Of a DNA stretch of 64,000 nt, positions 17,691 through 25,253 are shown one piece after another. The position numbers and the translations under genes are program-made. The DNA lies in NCBI RefSeq assembly GCF_028553765.1, contig NZ_CP067134.1, positions 725,001 to 789,000 of the forward strand. Reading direction: 5' to 3'. The notes beneath the pieces are model-generated. The model was not told the origin of the DNA, did no database searches, and saw only the letters and a list, made by a program, of their open reading frames with translations. Source of the DNA: Paracoccus stylophorae (GTDB lineage: Bacteria > Pseudomonadota > Alphaproteobacteria > Rhodobacterales > Rhodobacteraceae). How positions within the stretch are numbered: position 1 is the stretch's first letter; each line of letters starts with the position of its first letter.

Positions 17691-18034
17691 TTTTTTTCCT
17701 GTTCCAGCAGCAGGCCCTTGGAGACATAGACCAGCTGAAACGCCTCGAAGATCGGCCAGATGTCCAGGAGCGCATCGATGGCCTCAGGGCTCGGATCGAT
17801 GGCATTCCCATCAGAATCGCCGACGCCATCCCAGTCCAGCACCGCGCGCCGCGCCAGCGCCTTGGCGAAGACTAGCGCCCGTTCTTCGTCGCTCGTCCCG
17901 TCCGGCACGGCTTCGACCTCCGGGTCGTTGCGGGTGGCGACCATCAGCGCGGTGGTCAGCGGGCGCAGCCGCACCCGGACGCCGGGCGCCAGATCGTGCC
18001 AGCGCGGTTCATTGCTCAGGTCCAAGGTCAGCAT
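17585..18034 (-). CDS. Tail assembly chaperone (gpG-like)
   Basis: A 149-aa protein in the position of the tail chaperone between tail tube and tape measure genes (RcGTA orfg10 region). The core is residues 1-112 ('DLAPGVRVRLRPLTTALMVA' near the start). At 'EQEKK' the codons GAA AAA AAA form a slippery A8 run; in frame 0 translation continues for a low-complexity tail to 17585, while -1 slippage enters the CxxC-containing extension. It follows the tail tube gene by 4 bp. Confidence 0.8.
   Translation of the reverse strand: MLTLDLSNEPRWHDLAPGVRVRLRPLTTALMVATRNDPEVEAVPDGTSDEERALVFAKALARRAVLDWDGVGDSDGNAIDPSPEAIDALLDIWPIFEAFQLVYVSKGLLLEQEKKVSAPSPNGPSVGATATARPACKAAKTARVAQTSR
17690..17697 (-). other. 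Programmed -1 frameshift slippery site (A8)
   Basis: On the minus strand eight A residues follow a G (codons GAA AAA AAA in the chaperone frame), giving the heptamer A AAA AAA. The second chaperone frame is exactly -1 relative to the first and is open from this point onward. Position between tail tube and tape measure genes matches the conserved G-GT frameshift of siphophages. Confidence 0.8.
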
Positions 18035-18038
18035 GGGT

Positions 18039-18977
18039 TCAATATTCCTCGCGGTCGTTGATCAGGGTGGCGGTGCACATGCGGCCAAGCGTGCTGGCCC
18101 TTGCCGCCTGCCAGTCGAATGTGGCCTGCACACCCTGCGGCCCGGAAATCTCGATCCGGGGGCGTGGCAGATAGACGGCATGGACGGTGAAGGCGAAACT
18201 CTCGCCCGAAGGCTGGGCATAGGAAAATTCCAGCGCGCAGGGATCACCATCAAGGGCCTGTGTGACCAGCGTGCTGTCCGAGAACCGCACCTCGATGGAT
18301 CCGGTCAGCGCGGCGATGGACGGGTCGGCCCCATCGATGCGGCCATCGGCGCGGATGGTCTCGATCCGGTCGAGATTGTTGGCATAGCTGATCTGGGCCG
18401 AGACGACATTGCCCAGCGCCGCGCCGTTGCGGGTGATGGCACCGTTGAAATGGCCGAAACGCTTCAGATCGACGGGCGCGGGCGTGCCAGCGCTGCTTAC
18501 GGTCCCGACCGTCTCGCCCTGCGCGACAAGCCGGGCGGTGGCGGTCAGGAGCCCCGAGCGCTGCATCTGCCAGCTGAGCTGATCCATCACGCAGCCGGAA
18601 TACACGGCATATCGCGGCACCTCGGGCATGCCGGTCTCGATGGAGAGGCTGGGCAGCGTCCAGGCCCCCGAGCGGAACTCATGCGTCCATGGGCCGGTGC
18701 CGGTGGTAACCGGTTCCCCGAACGCCGCCTTCAGCCAGAACCCGAATGCTTCGGCATCGATCGGCACGACCACATCGCCATCGGCCGTCACCGCATCCTT
18801 GATCGGCGCCAGCGGATCGCGGCCATAACCCAAGAGTTCGGAGTTCAGAAGCGGCTGCTCCGCGCCAAGCGTCGTGCTGGCGAAAGGCATCTTCGTGAAG
18901 CCGCCCACCGGCGGCGTGCCATAGACGGTCTCGAAAGCAAGCGCCATTTGCGCCCGCGCCCCCTGGGCTCGTGCCAT
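18039..18977 (-). CDS. Phage tail tube protein (major tail protein)
   Basis: A 312-aa protein of the GTA/siphophage tail tube type that polymerises into the tube. The N-terminus 'ALAFETVYGTPPVGGFTKMP' and the beta-rich middle ('SLSIETGMPEVPRYAVYSGC') are characteristic. It is the first gene of the leftward tail operon in this window. Genes expected further upstream (tail terminator, head-tail connectors, capsid, portal, terminase) are absent; a thermonuclease gene and an IS element occupy that place. Confidence 0.88.
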   Translation of the reverse strand: MARAQGARAQMALAFETVYGTPPVGGFTKMPFASTTLGAEQPLLNSELLGYGRDPLAPIKDAVTADGDVVVPIDAEAFGFWLKAAFGEPVTTGTGPWTHEFRSGAWTLPSLSIETGMPEVPRYAVYSGCVMDQLSWQMQRSGLLTATARLVAQGETVGTVSSAGTPAPVDLKRFGHFNGAITRNGAALGNVVSAQISYANNLDRIETIRADGRIDGADPSIAALTGSIEVRFSDSTLVTQALDGDPCALEFSYAQPSGESFAFTVHAVYLPRPRIEISGPQGVQATFDWQAARASTLGRMCTATLINDREEY

Positions 18978-19069
18978 GAAAAGTCCTTTCGGTCGATGTC
19001 AGGTTAAGAAGGTTTGCGGCGCGCGGTTGCGGGTTCGGGCCACGTTCCGCAGAATGGACAGGTGTTGGG

Positions 19070-19540
19070 ATGCTGGTCGTGAGGGGTGCGAACGTGGGTT
19101 TGGGATTGGGGCGAGCCGCCGGTTGGCTGCTTGGAGGGCGGGTCGCCGCCTCGGTTATCACTGTGGTGGTTCTGACTGGATGCGTGCCAACCGAGGTTGC
19201 GGCACCCGTGACGCCATCACGGTTCGATTTTGCTGGGCAGGTTACACGGGTCGTCGATGGCGATACCTTCTGGATCAGCGGCGAGCGCACGCGCATCCGG
19301 GTCTGGGGGCTCGACGCGCCGGAGATCGGACGGACGGGAGGATCGGCAGCGACGGCGCAACTGGCTGGGCTGGTCTCCGGGCGATCTGTCCAATGTCGGA
19401 TGCGCGATGTCGACCGCTATGGGCGCATCGTCGGGCAGTGCTGGCTGCCGGACGGTCGCGACATTGCAGCAGCCATGATCGCCAGCGGCACCGCGCGTGA
19501 ATATTGCCGCTTCTCGGGCAATTACTACGGCACCTGCTGA
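19070..19540 (+). CDS. Thermonuclease (SNase-like) lipoprotein
   Basis: A 156-aa staphylococcal-nuclease-like protein that cleaves DNA/RNA outside the cytoplasm. The signal sequence ends in the lipobox 'VLTGC' (Cys37), indicating a membrane-anchored lipoprotein. Active-site equivalents are seen in 'VVDGDTFW' (Asp), 'IRVWGLDAPEI' (Arg, Asp, Glu) and 'VDRYGRIVG' (Arg). It is divergent from the tail tube gene, and its stop is followed eight bases later by a remnant ORF and then the IS element. No strong RBS is seen before the chosen ATG; a later start within the signal region is possible. Confidence 0.85.
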   Translation: MLVVRGANVGLGLGRAAGWLLGGRVAASVITVVVLTGCVPTEVAAPVTPSRFDFAGQVTRVVDGDTFWISGERTRIRVWGLDAPEIGRTGGSAATAQLAGLVSGRSVQCRMRDVDRYGRIVGQCWLPDGRDIAAAMIASGTAREYCRFSGNYYGTC

Positions 19541-19547
19541 TCGGCCG

Positions 19548-19688
19548 TCACGCCAGTGGGTCTGCGGTCGTGTAGTGCAGAACCACCGGAATCACCGCCG
19601 CCTTCAGGCTGGCCGCTCCCTCAACGGGCAGATCGACGGGGCGCGGCTTCGCAGTTTCAAAGCAAAAGCAAAAGAAGCAGTGCAGGGT
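19548..19688 (-). pseudogene. 3' remnant of an unknown gene cut by the IS element
   Basis: On the minus strand a frame of about 46 codons runs from the IS left end to a stop at 19548, ending '...IPVVLHYTTADPLA'. It looks like a natural protein C-terminus but the family is not recognised. Its 5' part is missing: the other side of the IS carries an unrelated gene (DUF1801), so the sequence between the two was probably deleted. Evidence is weak because of the short length. Confidence 0.35.
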
Positions 19689-19706
19689 GGCTCTGTTGCA
19701 CAAATC
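19689..19706 (+). repeat. IS left terminal inverted repeat
   Basis: 18-bp terminal repeat, exact reverse complement of 20721-20738. Confidence 0.95.
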
Positions 19707-19751
19707 GCGTGAGGGATTCATCTCGTGAATCCAGCGTGGTAGCTTGACTGC

Positions 19752-20684
19752 ATGAGCAGACCGACACCCCCGATCTACAAGACCAGGAACTGGCCCGCCT
19801 ATAACCAAGCGCTCAAGCGCCGCGGCTCTCTGACGATCTGGTTCGACCCCGCCATGACGTGGAAGGCCGCGCCGACTGGCAAGCGCGGGCGACAAGCGGA
19901 CTACAGCGACGCAGCCATCCAGACCTGCCTCACGATGAAAGTGCTGTTCGGGATGGCGCTCAGGCAGACGACGGGCTTCGTCGAGAGCCTGCTGCGGTTG
20001 ATCGGCCTGGACTGGGCGGTGCCCGACTTCAGCACGCTGTCGCGGCGCCAGAAGACCCTGAAGGTCAACATCCCCTACCGCGGATCGGCCGGTCCGCTGC
20101 ACCTGCTGGTCGACAGCACCGGGATCAAGGTCGAGGGTGAAGGCGAGTGGAACGCCCGCAAACATGGCGGCACGAAGCGCAGGGTCTGGCGCAAGATCCA
20201 CATCGGGATCGACGAGAAATCACTGGAAATCCGGGCGGCCGAGTTCACCACCAGCGACGTCGGTGACGCGCCCATGCTGCCCGAACTTCTGGACCAGATA
20301 CCACCCGACCAGGAGATCGCCAGCGTCACGGCAGATGGTGCTTTCGACACCCGCAAGTGCCACGACGCCATCGCCGCGCGCGGTGCCGCGGCGATCATCC
20401 CGCCTCGCAAGAACGCCAAGCCCTGGAAGCCCGACACAGCCGGGGCTGTCGCCCGCAACGAGATCCTGCGCACATCGAAGCGCGTCGGGCGGACAATCTG
20501 GCGACGATGGAGCGGCTATCACCGCCGAAGCCGCGCAGAAACCAAGATGCACTGCGTCAAGCTGCTGGGTCAGCGCCTATCCGCACGCGAGTTCGACCGT
20601 CAGGTCGCGGAGTTCCAGGTGCGCGTCGCCGTGCTCAACGGCTTCACCGCGCTCGGCACGCCCATCACAGAGGTCGCAGGATAA
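19752..20684 (+). CDS. IS5-family transposase
   Basis: A 310-aa DDE transposase of the IS5 family. An N-terminal DUF4096/'transposase_11'-type region ('WPAYNQALKRRGSLTIW') precedes the catalytic domain: first Asp in 'LLVDSTGIKV', second in 'VTADGAFDTR', and Glu in the 'RRRSRAETKMHCVKLLG'-type Y(2)R(3)E(6)K signature near residue 260. Full length and intact, so the element may still be active. Lies entirely inside the two inverted repeats. Confidence 0.95.
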   Translation: MSRPTPPIYKTRNWPAYNQALKRRGSLTIWFDPAMTWKAAPTGKRGRQADYSDAAIQTCLTMKVLFGMALRQTTGFVESLLRLIGLDWAVPDFSTLSRRQKTLKVNIPYRGSAGPLHLLVDSTGIKVEGEGEWNARKHGGTKRRVWRKIHIGIDEKSLEIRAAEFTTSDVGDAPMLPELLDQIPPDQEIASVTADGAFDTRKCHDAIAARGAAAIIPPRKNAKPWKPDTAGAVARNEILRTSKRVGRTIWRRWSGYHRRSRAETKMHCVKLLGQRLSAREFDRQVAEFQVRVAVLNGFTALGTPITEVAG

Positions 20685-20720
20685 ATCTGTCCGGGGAAAG
20701 GGGAAGTCCGATCAGCAGCC

Positions 20721-20738
20721 GATTTGTGCAACAGAGCC
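20721..20738 (-). repeat. IS right terminal inverted repeat
   Basis: 18-bp terminal repeat, exact reverse complement of 19689-19706. Confidence 0.95.
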
Positions 20739-21029
20739 CATCGGGTCGAGTTTTGCGCCTTCCAGGAAAGCGACTTTCACGTATTTCGTGAAACAGTGAA
20801 AGTTGAGGAACCAGACGTCTTTCTGCATGCCGTAGAATGGCGAGTTCCACTTGACCGCTTTCTGCACATCGGGAACGGTTTCCTGGATCAGCGCATCCAG
20901 CTTGCGGCCGATCGTCTGTTTCCAGCCGGGCATCGCCTTGATATACGCCCGAACCGGCTGATCGCCGTAACCTTTCGGTATCTGCGGATTGCCGCCCGAA
21001 AGCAGCTTCGGCTTTTCCTCATCGCTCAT
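20739..21029 (-). pseudogene. DUF1801 protein, 3' end removed by IS
   Basis: The first 97 residues of a DUF1801 (YdhG-like) protein, from 'MSDEEKPKLLSGGNPQIPKG' through 'NSPFYGMQKDVWFLNFHCF' to 'LEGAKLDPM' where the IS begins. Family members continue for about 40 more residues, so the C-terminal part is lost; translation would end seven codons later inside the IS. The start at 21029 is chosen because family proteins begin there. No trace of the missing 3' part is seen on the other side of the IS, which supports a deletion. Confidence 0.85.
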
Positions 21030-21113
21030 GTCGCATCTCCTAAACGGGGTTTCGGCGCCGCTTCGGAGAATAGGGCCCAAAGGTCCTTCTTCGTCAACGG
21101 CGCCAGCCGCCGA

Positions 21114-21809
21114 TCAGGTTCGCGCCCTCTCGAACGCCGTCCATGCGGCCTCGAACTGCGCGAAGTCGAAGCCGGGTGCCCGGGCGGCGTCCAGCACGAT
21201 GCGTTCGGTCGCCAGCAGCCTGTCGATGGCACCGTCCAGCCCGTCGATGACATCGGGCGGGATTACCACCGCGCCGTGACGGTCGGCATGGACCAGATCG
21301 CCCGGCTTGACCGTCAGGCCGAAAACCGTCACCGGCTGGTCGATATCGCGCACATGCACGAAGCCGTGGCTGGGGCCGACCGATCCGGCGATGACCGGAA
21401 AACCCTTGGGCAGATCGCCCAGATCGCGCATCACCCCGTTGGTCAGCGCGCCGGCCATGCCGAAACCTTTGTGAACGCTTGTGTTGATCTCGCCCCAATA
21501 GGCGCCGATGGCGTCCGGGCCGTCCACATCCTCGATGACCGCGACCGAGGGGCGGGGGGCGTTGGCCATATAGCGGTAATAGTCCATCCGGCGGCTGCGG
21601 ATGATGTCGCCCCCCTCGTCCGAGGGAAGTCGCGCGGCGATGCGTGCGGTGCGGGCGAAGCCCACGACGGCGCCGCCCTGCGGGTCGGAACACAGCACCG
21701 TGCCGCGGGTGAAAGCGTCGAAACCCCGCCGGCCATGGGCGACCTCGATGGCGTTGCAGACGGTGGGCGTATCGACGGATTGCAGCCGTTTCAGCAGATC
21801 CGGGGTCAT
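21114..21809 (-). CDS. RraA-like / HMG-aldolase family protein
   Basis: A 231-aa protein of the RraA-like family, which includes 4-hydroxy-4-methyl-2-oxoglutarate/oxaloacetate aldolases and decarboxylases. Characteristic segments are 'DTPTVCNAIE' near the N-terminus, 'GVMRDLGDLP' with the catalytic Arg-Asp, and 'VKPGDLVHADRHGAVVIP' binding the metal/oxoacid. It overlaps the alpha/beta hydrolase by 4 bp and is the last gene of the leftward block, suggesting that it carries out the final C-C cleavage or decarboxylation of the pathway. The substrate cannot be told from the sequence. Confidence 0.88.
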   Translation of the reverse strand: MTPDLLKRLQSVDTPTVCNAIEVAHGRRGFDAFTRGTVLCSDPQGGAVVGFARTARIAARLPSDEGGDIIRSRRMDYYRYMANAPRPSVAVIEDVDGPDAIGAYWGEINTSVHKGFGMAGALTNGVMRDLGDLPKGFPVIAGSVGPSHGFVHVRDIDQPVTVFGLTVKPGDLVHADRHGAVVIPPDVIDGLDGAIDRLLATERIVLDAARAPGFDFAQFEAAWTAFERART

Positions 21810-22501
21810 GTCTCCTCCAGCCAGCGCGCCAGCGCCGCGTTCGTTTCGTCGGGTTTCTCCAGCACCGGCAGATGGCCGGCATCCTCGAGAACCACCAGCC
21901 GCGATCCGGGGATCAGCTCGTGCATCAGCTGGTGCCGTTCGACCGGACACAGCCGGTCCTGCTGCCCGCAGAGGATCAGGGTCGGCACCCGCACCCCGCG
22001 CAGGACATCCTGCCTGTCGGGGCGGTCGCGCAGGGCGCGCGACTGGCGCAGAAACACATCCGGGCCAAGATCCATCGCCATCTGCAGGCAAAGATCGCGG
22101 ATCGCGGCATCTTCGACGCCTTCGGGCAGGTAGTTCGGGATCATCTGCCCGGCCATCACCTCGCGCAGCCGGCCGGCCTGCACAAGGTCCATCTGGGGGC
22201 CGCGCCCTGCCTTCACCTGCGCCAGTTCGGCGCGTGGGTTCGTATCCAGCAGCGCCAGTGCCGCGATGCGGTCGGGGGCCTGCGCCAGCACCTCCATCGC
22301 GACGATCCCGCCCATCGACAGCCCCGCCAGCGCGAAACGCGGCGGCGCATGGGCCAGCACCTCGGCCGCAAGCGCAAGGGTCGTGTCGTGGTTGGTGATC
22401 GGCGCCAGATGGACCGCGCGCGCGCCGCCGAACGCCGCGATCTGCGGCGCAAACAGCCGCGCGTCGCACATCATGCCCGGCAGCAGGACCAGGGGGGTCA
22501 T
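21806..22501 (-). CDS. Alpha/beta hydrolase
   Basis: A 231-aa alpha/beta-hydrolase fold enzyme. The nucleophile elbow is 'GLSMGG' (Ser near residue 63), the acid lies in 'LCGQQDRLCP' and the His in 'EDAGHLPVLEKP'. The oxyanion-hole region 'LLPGMMCD' is typical of esterases, lactonases and C-C hydrolases. Its place between an NTF2-like protein and the RraA-like aldolase, with a 4-bp overlap to the latter, suggests hydrolysis of an ester or lactone intermediate. Confidence 0.88.
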   Translation of the reverse strand: MTPLVLLPGMMCDARLFAPQIAAFGGARAVHLAPITNHDTTLALAAEVLAHAPPRFALAGLSMGGIVAMEVLAQAPDRIAALALLDTNPRAELAQVKAGRGPQMDLVQAGRLREVMAGQMIPNYLPEGVEDAAIRDLCLQMAMDLGPDVFLRQSRALRDRPDRQDVLRGVRVPTLILCGQQDRLCPVERHQLMHELIPGSRLVVLEDAGHLPVLEKPDETNAALARWLEET

Positions 22502-22502
22502 G

Positions 22503-23477
22503 TCACACCTCGCCGGTCTGCATCAGGATCTGTTTCCAGATGGCGACCTCATCGTAAAGCACGTATTCCCGGCGCAGGCCCCACGGTCCGAATTCCGCGT
22601 GTGCCATCCCCATGATGTGCACGCGCTTGCCCGTGGGTACGCCGAAGGCGCCCCATCCGTCATGGGTGCCGTCCAGCGACCAGCGGATGGCCGCGCGCGG
22701 CGGCATCAGCGGATCGTCGCGGCCGATGGTGTGATGGATCGTGAAATCGGCATGGGGAAAGCTGGCGCGCAGGCCCAGCCAGAATTCGTCCACGCCGCCA
22801 TGGCTGTGCATGGTCGCGCCGCCCGGATACTCGCCGATCACGGCGCGGTCGTATTCGGCCGGGATGACGGTGAAATCGGCGCGCATGATCCGCGACAGGA
22901 TGTCGGCGTAACGCGCGCCCCATTCGTTGTCGTTGCCCGTGCCGGTATAGGGGCCGGCCACGTCGTTTTCCGGCAGATAGGGCTGGACGCAGTTTTCCGG
23001 CCCGCCCTCTCGCGCGATCAGGTCGCGGGCGAAATCCTTCGGCTGCCAGCCAAGCTGGCGGACGATGGCGCCCTGGTCGCGGATCAGCCATTCATCGGTG
23101 ATCCGGTTGGCCTGGGCGAAACAGTCGGCGATGATGCGATAGATCAGCCTTTTTCCGGTCGGCTGGCCATAGACGCCCGGGCGAGCATGGGTCGCGGTCG
23201 AGCGCAGGCGGTGCGAGGACAGCAGCCCGTCATCGTTGCCCTCGCACCAGATCACGTCCTCGGCCAGAAGGGTGCGGTCGGGAAACTCGGCCAAGGTCGC
23301 CATGGTGGCCGCCACGACATTGCGGTTGCCCACCACGATCGAGGCGGGCGAGCGGACGGGCATGTTTTCGCCGTAATAATGGTCCAGCGTGGCGATGCCG
23401 CGATCTTCCCAGATCTCTTTCGTGATCCCGATGATGTAGCCCGGAAAATCCTTCCATTTCGGATCGAAGTCCTTCAT
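22503..23477 (-). CDS. NTF2/SnoaL-like protein, two domains (324 aa)
   Basis: A 324-aa protein with two NTF2-like (SnoaL) cone folds in tandem, the fold used by polyketide cyclases, dehydratases and hydrolases. The second half contains 'GGATMHSHGGVDEFWLGL' and 'PTGKRVHIMGMAHAEF', and the first half has 'GQPTGKRLIYRIIADCF'; the repeated 'PTGKR' element marks both domains. It is the most divergent of four NTF2-like proteins in this block. It sits between the hydrolase (1 bp gap) and the LacI regulator (4 bp gap). The chemistry is unknown. Confidence 0.82.
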   Translation of the reverse strand: MKDFDPKWKDFPGYIIGITKEIWEDRGIATLDHYYGENMPVRSPASIVVGNRNVVAATMATLAEFPDRTLLAEDVIWCEGNDDGLLSSHRLRSTATHARPGVYGQPTGKRLIYRIIADCFAQANRITDEWLIRDQGAIVRQLGWQPKDFARDLIAREGGPENCVQPYLPENDVAGPYTGTGNDNEWGARYADILSRIMRADFTVIPAEYDRAVIGEYPGGATMHSHGGVDEFWLGLRASFPHADFTIHHTIGRDDPLMPPRAAIRWSLDGTHDGWGAFGVPTGKRVHIMGMAHAEFGPWGLRREYVLYDEVAIWKQILMQTGEV

Positions 23478-23481
23478 GTCC

Positions 23482-24492
23482 TTATACCTTCGGCGTTCGT
23501 GCCGAGCCGCGGATCATCAGCGAGCCGGCGATGTGAAACTTGCGGGGCTGGGTGTCGCCCTCGATCCGCGACATCAGCGCGTCGATCGTGGCATCGACCA
23601 TGCGGTTGACCGGCTGGCGGATCGTGGTCAGGGCGTATGACGGCCAGGCCGCGATGGGCACGTCGTCATAGCCCACCACCGACACGTCGCCCGGCACCGA
23701 CAGGCCAAGTTCGTGGCGCAGCACGTCCATCACCGCGAAGGCCATGTGATCGTTGCCCACGAACACGGCGTCGGGCCGGTCGGGGCGTCCGAACAGGTCG
23801 CGCGTCAGGCTGGCGGCGGTGTCGCGGTCATACATGCCGTCCACCACCGCCACCGGCTCGCGCCCGTGATCCTTCAGCCCCGCGATCAGCCCCGCCGTCC
23901 GGTCCCGTCCGGTCGAGGATTCCTGCCAGCCGGCGATATGGGCGATGCGGTCATGGCCGCCGGCGACCAGGAAATTGGCCACCGCCCGCCCGCCGCCGAT
24001 GTTGTCGGACGTCACGGTCGTCAGGCGCGGATCGTCCTGCCCGCGATTGAACAGCACGATGGGGATGCCGGCCGAGACGCACAGCCCCGTCAGTTCGTTG
24101 GACATAGAGACCGAGGCGGTCACGATCCCCTCGACCTGGTAATCCATCAGTTCCTGCACGATGGTGCCGATCTCGCGGCTGCGCTGCGGCACCATGAAAA
24201 GCAGGATGTGATAGCCCCGCGCCTGCAGCGCGTAGGACAGTTTTTCCAGGGCCAGCGGATAGAACTGGTTGTCCAGATAGGCGACCATCAGGCCGACGAT
24301 GCGGCTTTTGCCGGTGATCATGGCCCGCGCGATGGGGTTGGGGCGATAGCCCAGCTCGGCCGCGGCCTTCAGCACCTTGGCCCTGACGGACGCCGAGGCC
24401 GAGGCGCCGGGCGTGAACACCCGGCTGACGGCGGACTGGCTGACCCCCGCATGCCGCGCCACATCGACCGAGGTGACTTTTTCCCTGCTCAT
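23482..24492 (-). CDS. LacI-family transcriptional regulator
   Basis: A 336-aa LacI-type regulator. The helix-turn-helix is at residues 6-27 ('VTSVDVARHAGVSQSAVSRV') with the hinge helix 'YRPNPIARAM', followed by a periplasmic-binding-protein-like sensor domain ('DDVPIAAWPSYALTTIRQP'). It is embedded in the operon, overlapping the SDR stop by 4 bp. Probably it controls the surrounding genes: two similar 16-bp palindromes with central CG, a LacI-type operator form, lie at 31599-31614 and 32854-32869. The ligand is presumably the transported compound or an intermediate. Confidence 0.92.
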   Translation of the reverse strand: MSREKVTSVDVARHAGVSQSAVSRVFTPGASASASVRAKVLKAAAELGYRPNPIARAMITGKSRIVGLMVAYLDNQFYPLALEKLSYALQARGYHILLFMVPQRSREIGTIVQELMDYQVEGIVTASVSMSNELTGLCVSAGIPIVLFNRGQDDPRLTTVTSDNIGGGRAVANFLVAGGHDRIAHIAGWQESSTGRDRTAGLIAGLKDHGREPVAVVDGMYDRDTAASLTRDLFGRPDRPDAVFVGNDHMAFAVMDVLRHELGLSVPGDVSVVGYDDVPIAAWPSYALTTIRQPVNRMVDATIDALMSRIEGDTQPRKFHIAGSLMIRGSARTPKV

Positions 24493-25253
24493 TCCGCCGT
24501 CCAGCCTCCATCCACCATCAGCGCCGTGCCGGTGACAAGGGAAGCTGCGTCGGATGCCAGAAAGACCACCGCGCCCATCAGATCCTCGACCTCGCCCACG
24601 CGACCCAGCTTGATCTTGTCCTCGATCCAGGCGCGGCGTTCGGGATTGGCGAAGGTGCTTTTGGTCAGGGCGGTGCGGATGAAGGTCGGGCAGATCGTGT
24701 TGACGCGGATGCCCTGCCGGCCCCATTCGACGGCCATCGCCTTGGTGAAACCGTCCACGGCATGTTTCGTGGCGCAATAGACCGCGCGGTCGATGCCGCC
24801 GACATGTGCCATCTGGGACGAGATGTTGATCAGGCTGCCGGGGCGTTTCGCCGCGATCAGCCCGGCCGCGACGGCGCGGGTCAGGAAATACGCGCCCTTC
24901 AGGTTCAGATCGCTGACAGCGTCGAAATCGGCTTCGGTCGTGTCCAGCGCCGGGCCGTGGCGGGCCAGCCCGGCCGAGTTCACCAGGATGTCGAACGGGC
25001 CTTCGCGGGCGATGGCGGATTCGGTCGCGGCGATGTCGGCCACGTTCAAGGGCAGCACAGCGGCCGTCATCCCCTCGGCCGCCATCTGCCGGGCGAGGTC
25101 GTCAAGCTTGTCCTTGCTGCGCGCGGCCAGCGTGACCTGCGCCCCGGCGCCCGCCAGGGCAACCGCGCAGGCCAGCCCGATTCCCGAGGACGCCCCGGTG
25201 ACCAGCGCGTGCCGGCCATCCAGCCGAAAGGAGGGTGTGCGGGGTAAACTCAT
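24489..25253 (-). CDS. SDR-family NAD(P)-dependent oxidoreductase
   Basis: A 254-aa classical short-chain dehydrogenase. The cofactor motif is 'TGASSGIG' (residues 19-26), then 'LVNSAG', the catalytic Ser in 'INISSQMAHVGG' and Tyr-x-x-x-Lys in 'VYCATKHAVDG'. It probably oxidises or reduces a hydroxyl/keto group of the substrate. It is tightly coupled (4-bp overlaps) to an NTF2-like gene upstream and the LacI gene downstream. Substrate unknown. Confidence 0.93.
   Translation of the reverse strand: MSLPRTPSFRLDGRHALVTGASSGIGLACAVALAGAGAQVTLAARSKDKLDDLARQMAAEGMTAAVLPLNVADIAATESAIAREGPFDILVNSAGLARHGPALDTTEADFDAVSDLNLKGAYFLTRAVAAGLIAAKRPGSLINISSQMAHVGGIDRAVYCATKHAVDGFTKAMAVEWGRQGIRVNTICPTFIRTALTKSTFANPERRAWIEDKIKLGRVGEVEDLMGAVVFLASDAASLVTGTALMVDGGWTAE

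Larger units (their letters stand above)
19689..20738 (+). mobile_element. IS5-family insertion sequence, intact, 1050 bp
   Basis: Bounded by perfect 18-bp inverted repeats (GGCTCTGTTGCACAAATC at 19689-19706 and its complement at 20721-20738) with one transposase ORF. The flanking bases (GGGT before, CATC after) do not match, so there is no target duplication. That points to IS-mediated deletion or recombination between two copies rather than a simple insertion. It separates the tail module from the catabolic block and truncates genes on both sides. Confidence 0.95.

Noticed and set aside
19548..20201. 217-codon minus-strand ORF running across the IS left end
   Set aside because: Mostly antisense to the transposase; only the part left of 19689 may be a genuine remnant.
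21114..22469. A single 451-aa protein fusing hydrolase region and RraA
   Set aside because: The upstream part is the wrong frame over the alpha/beta hydrolase gene; RraA starts at 21809 with an ATGA overlap.
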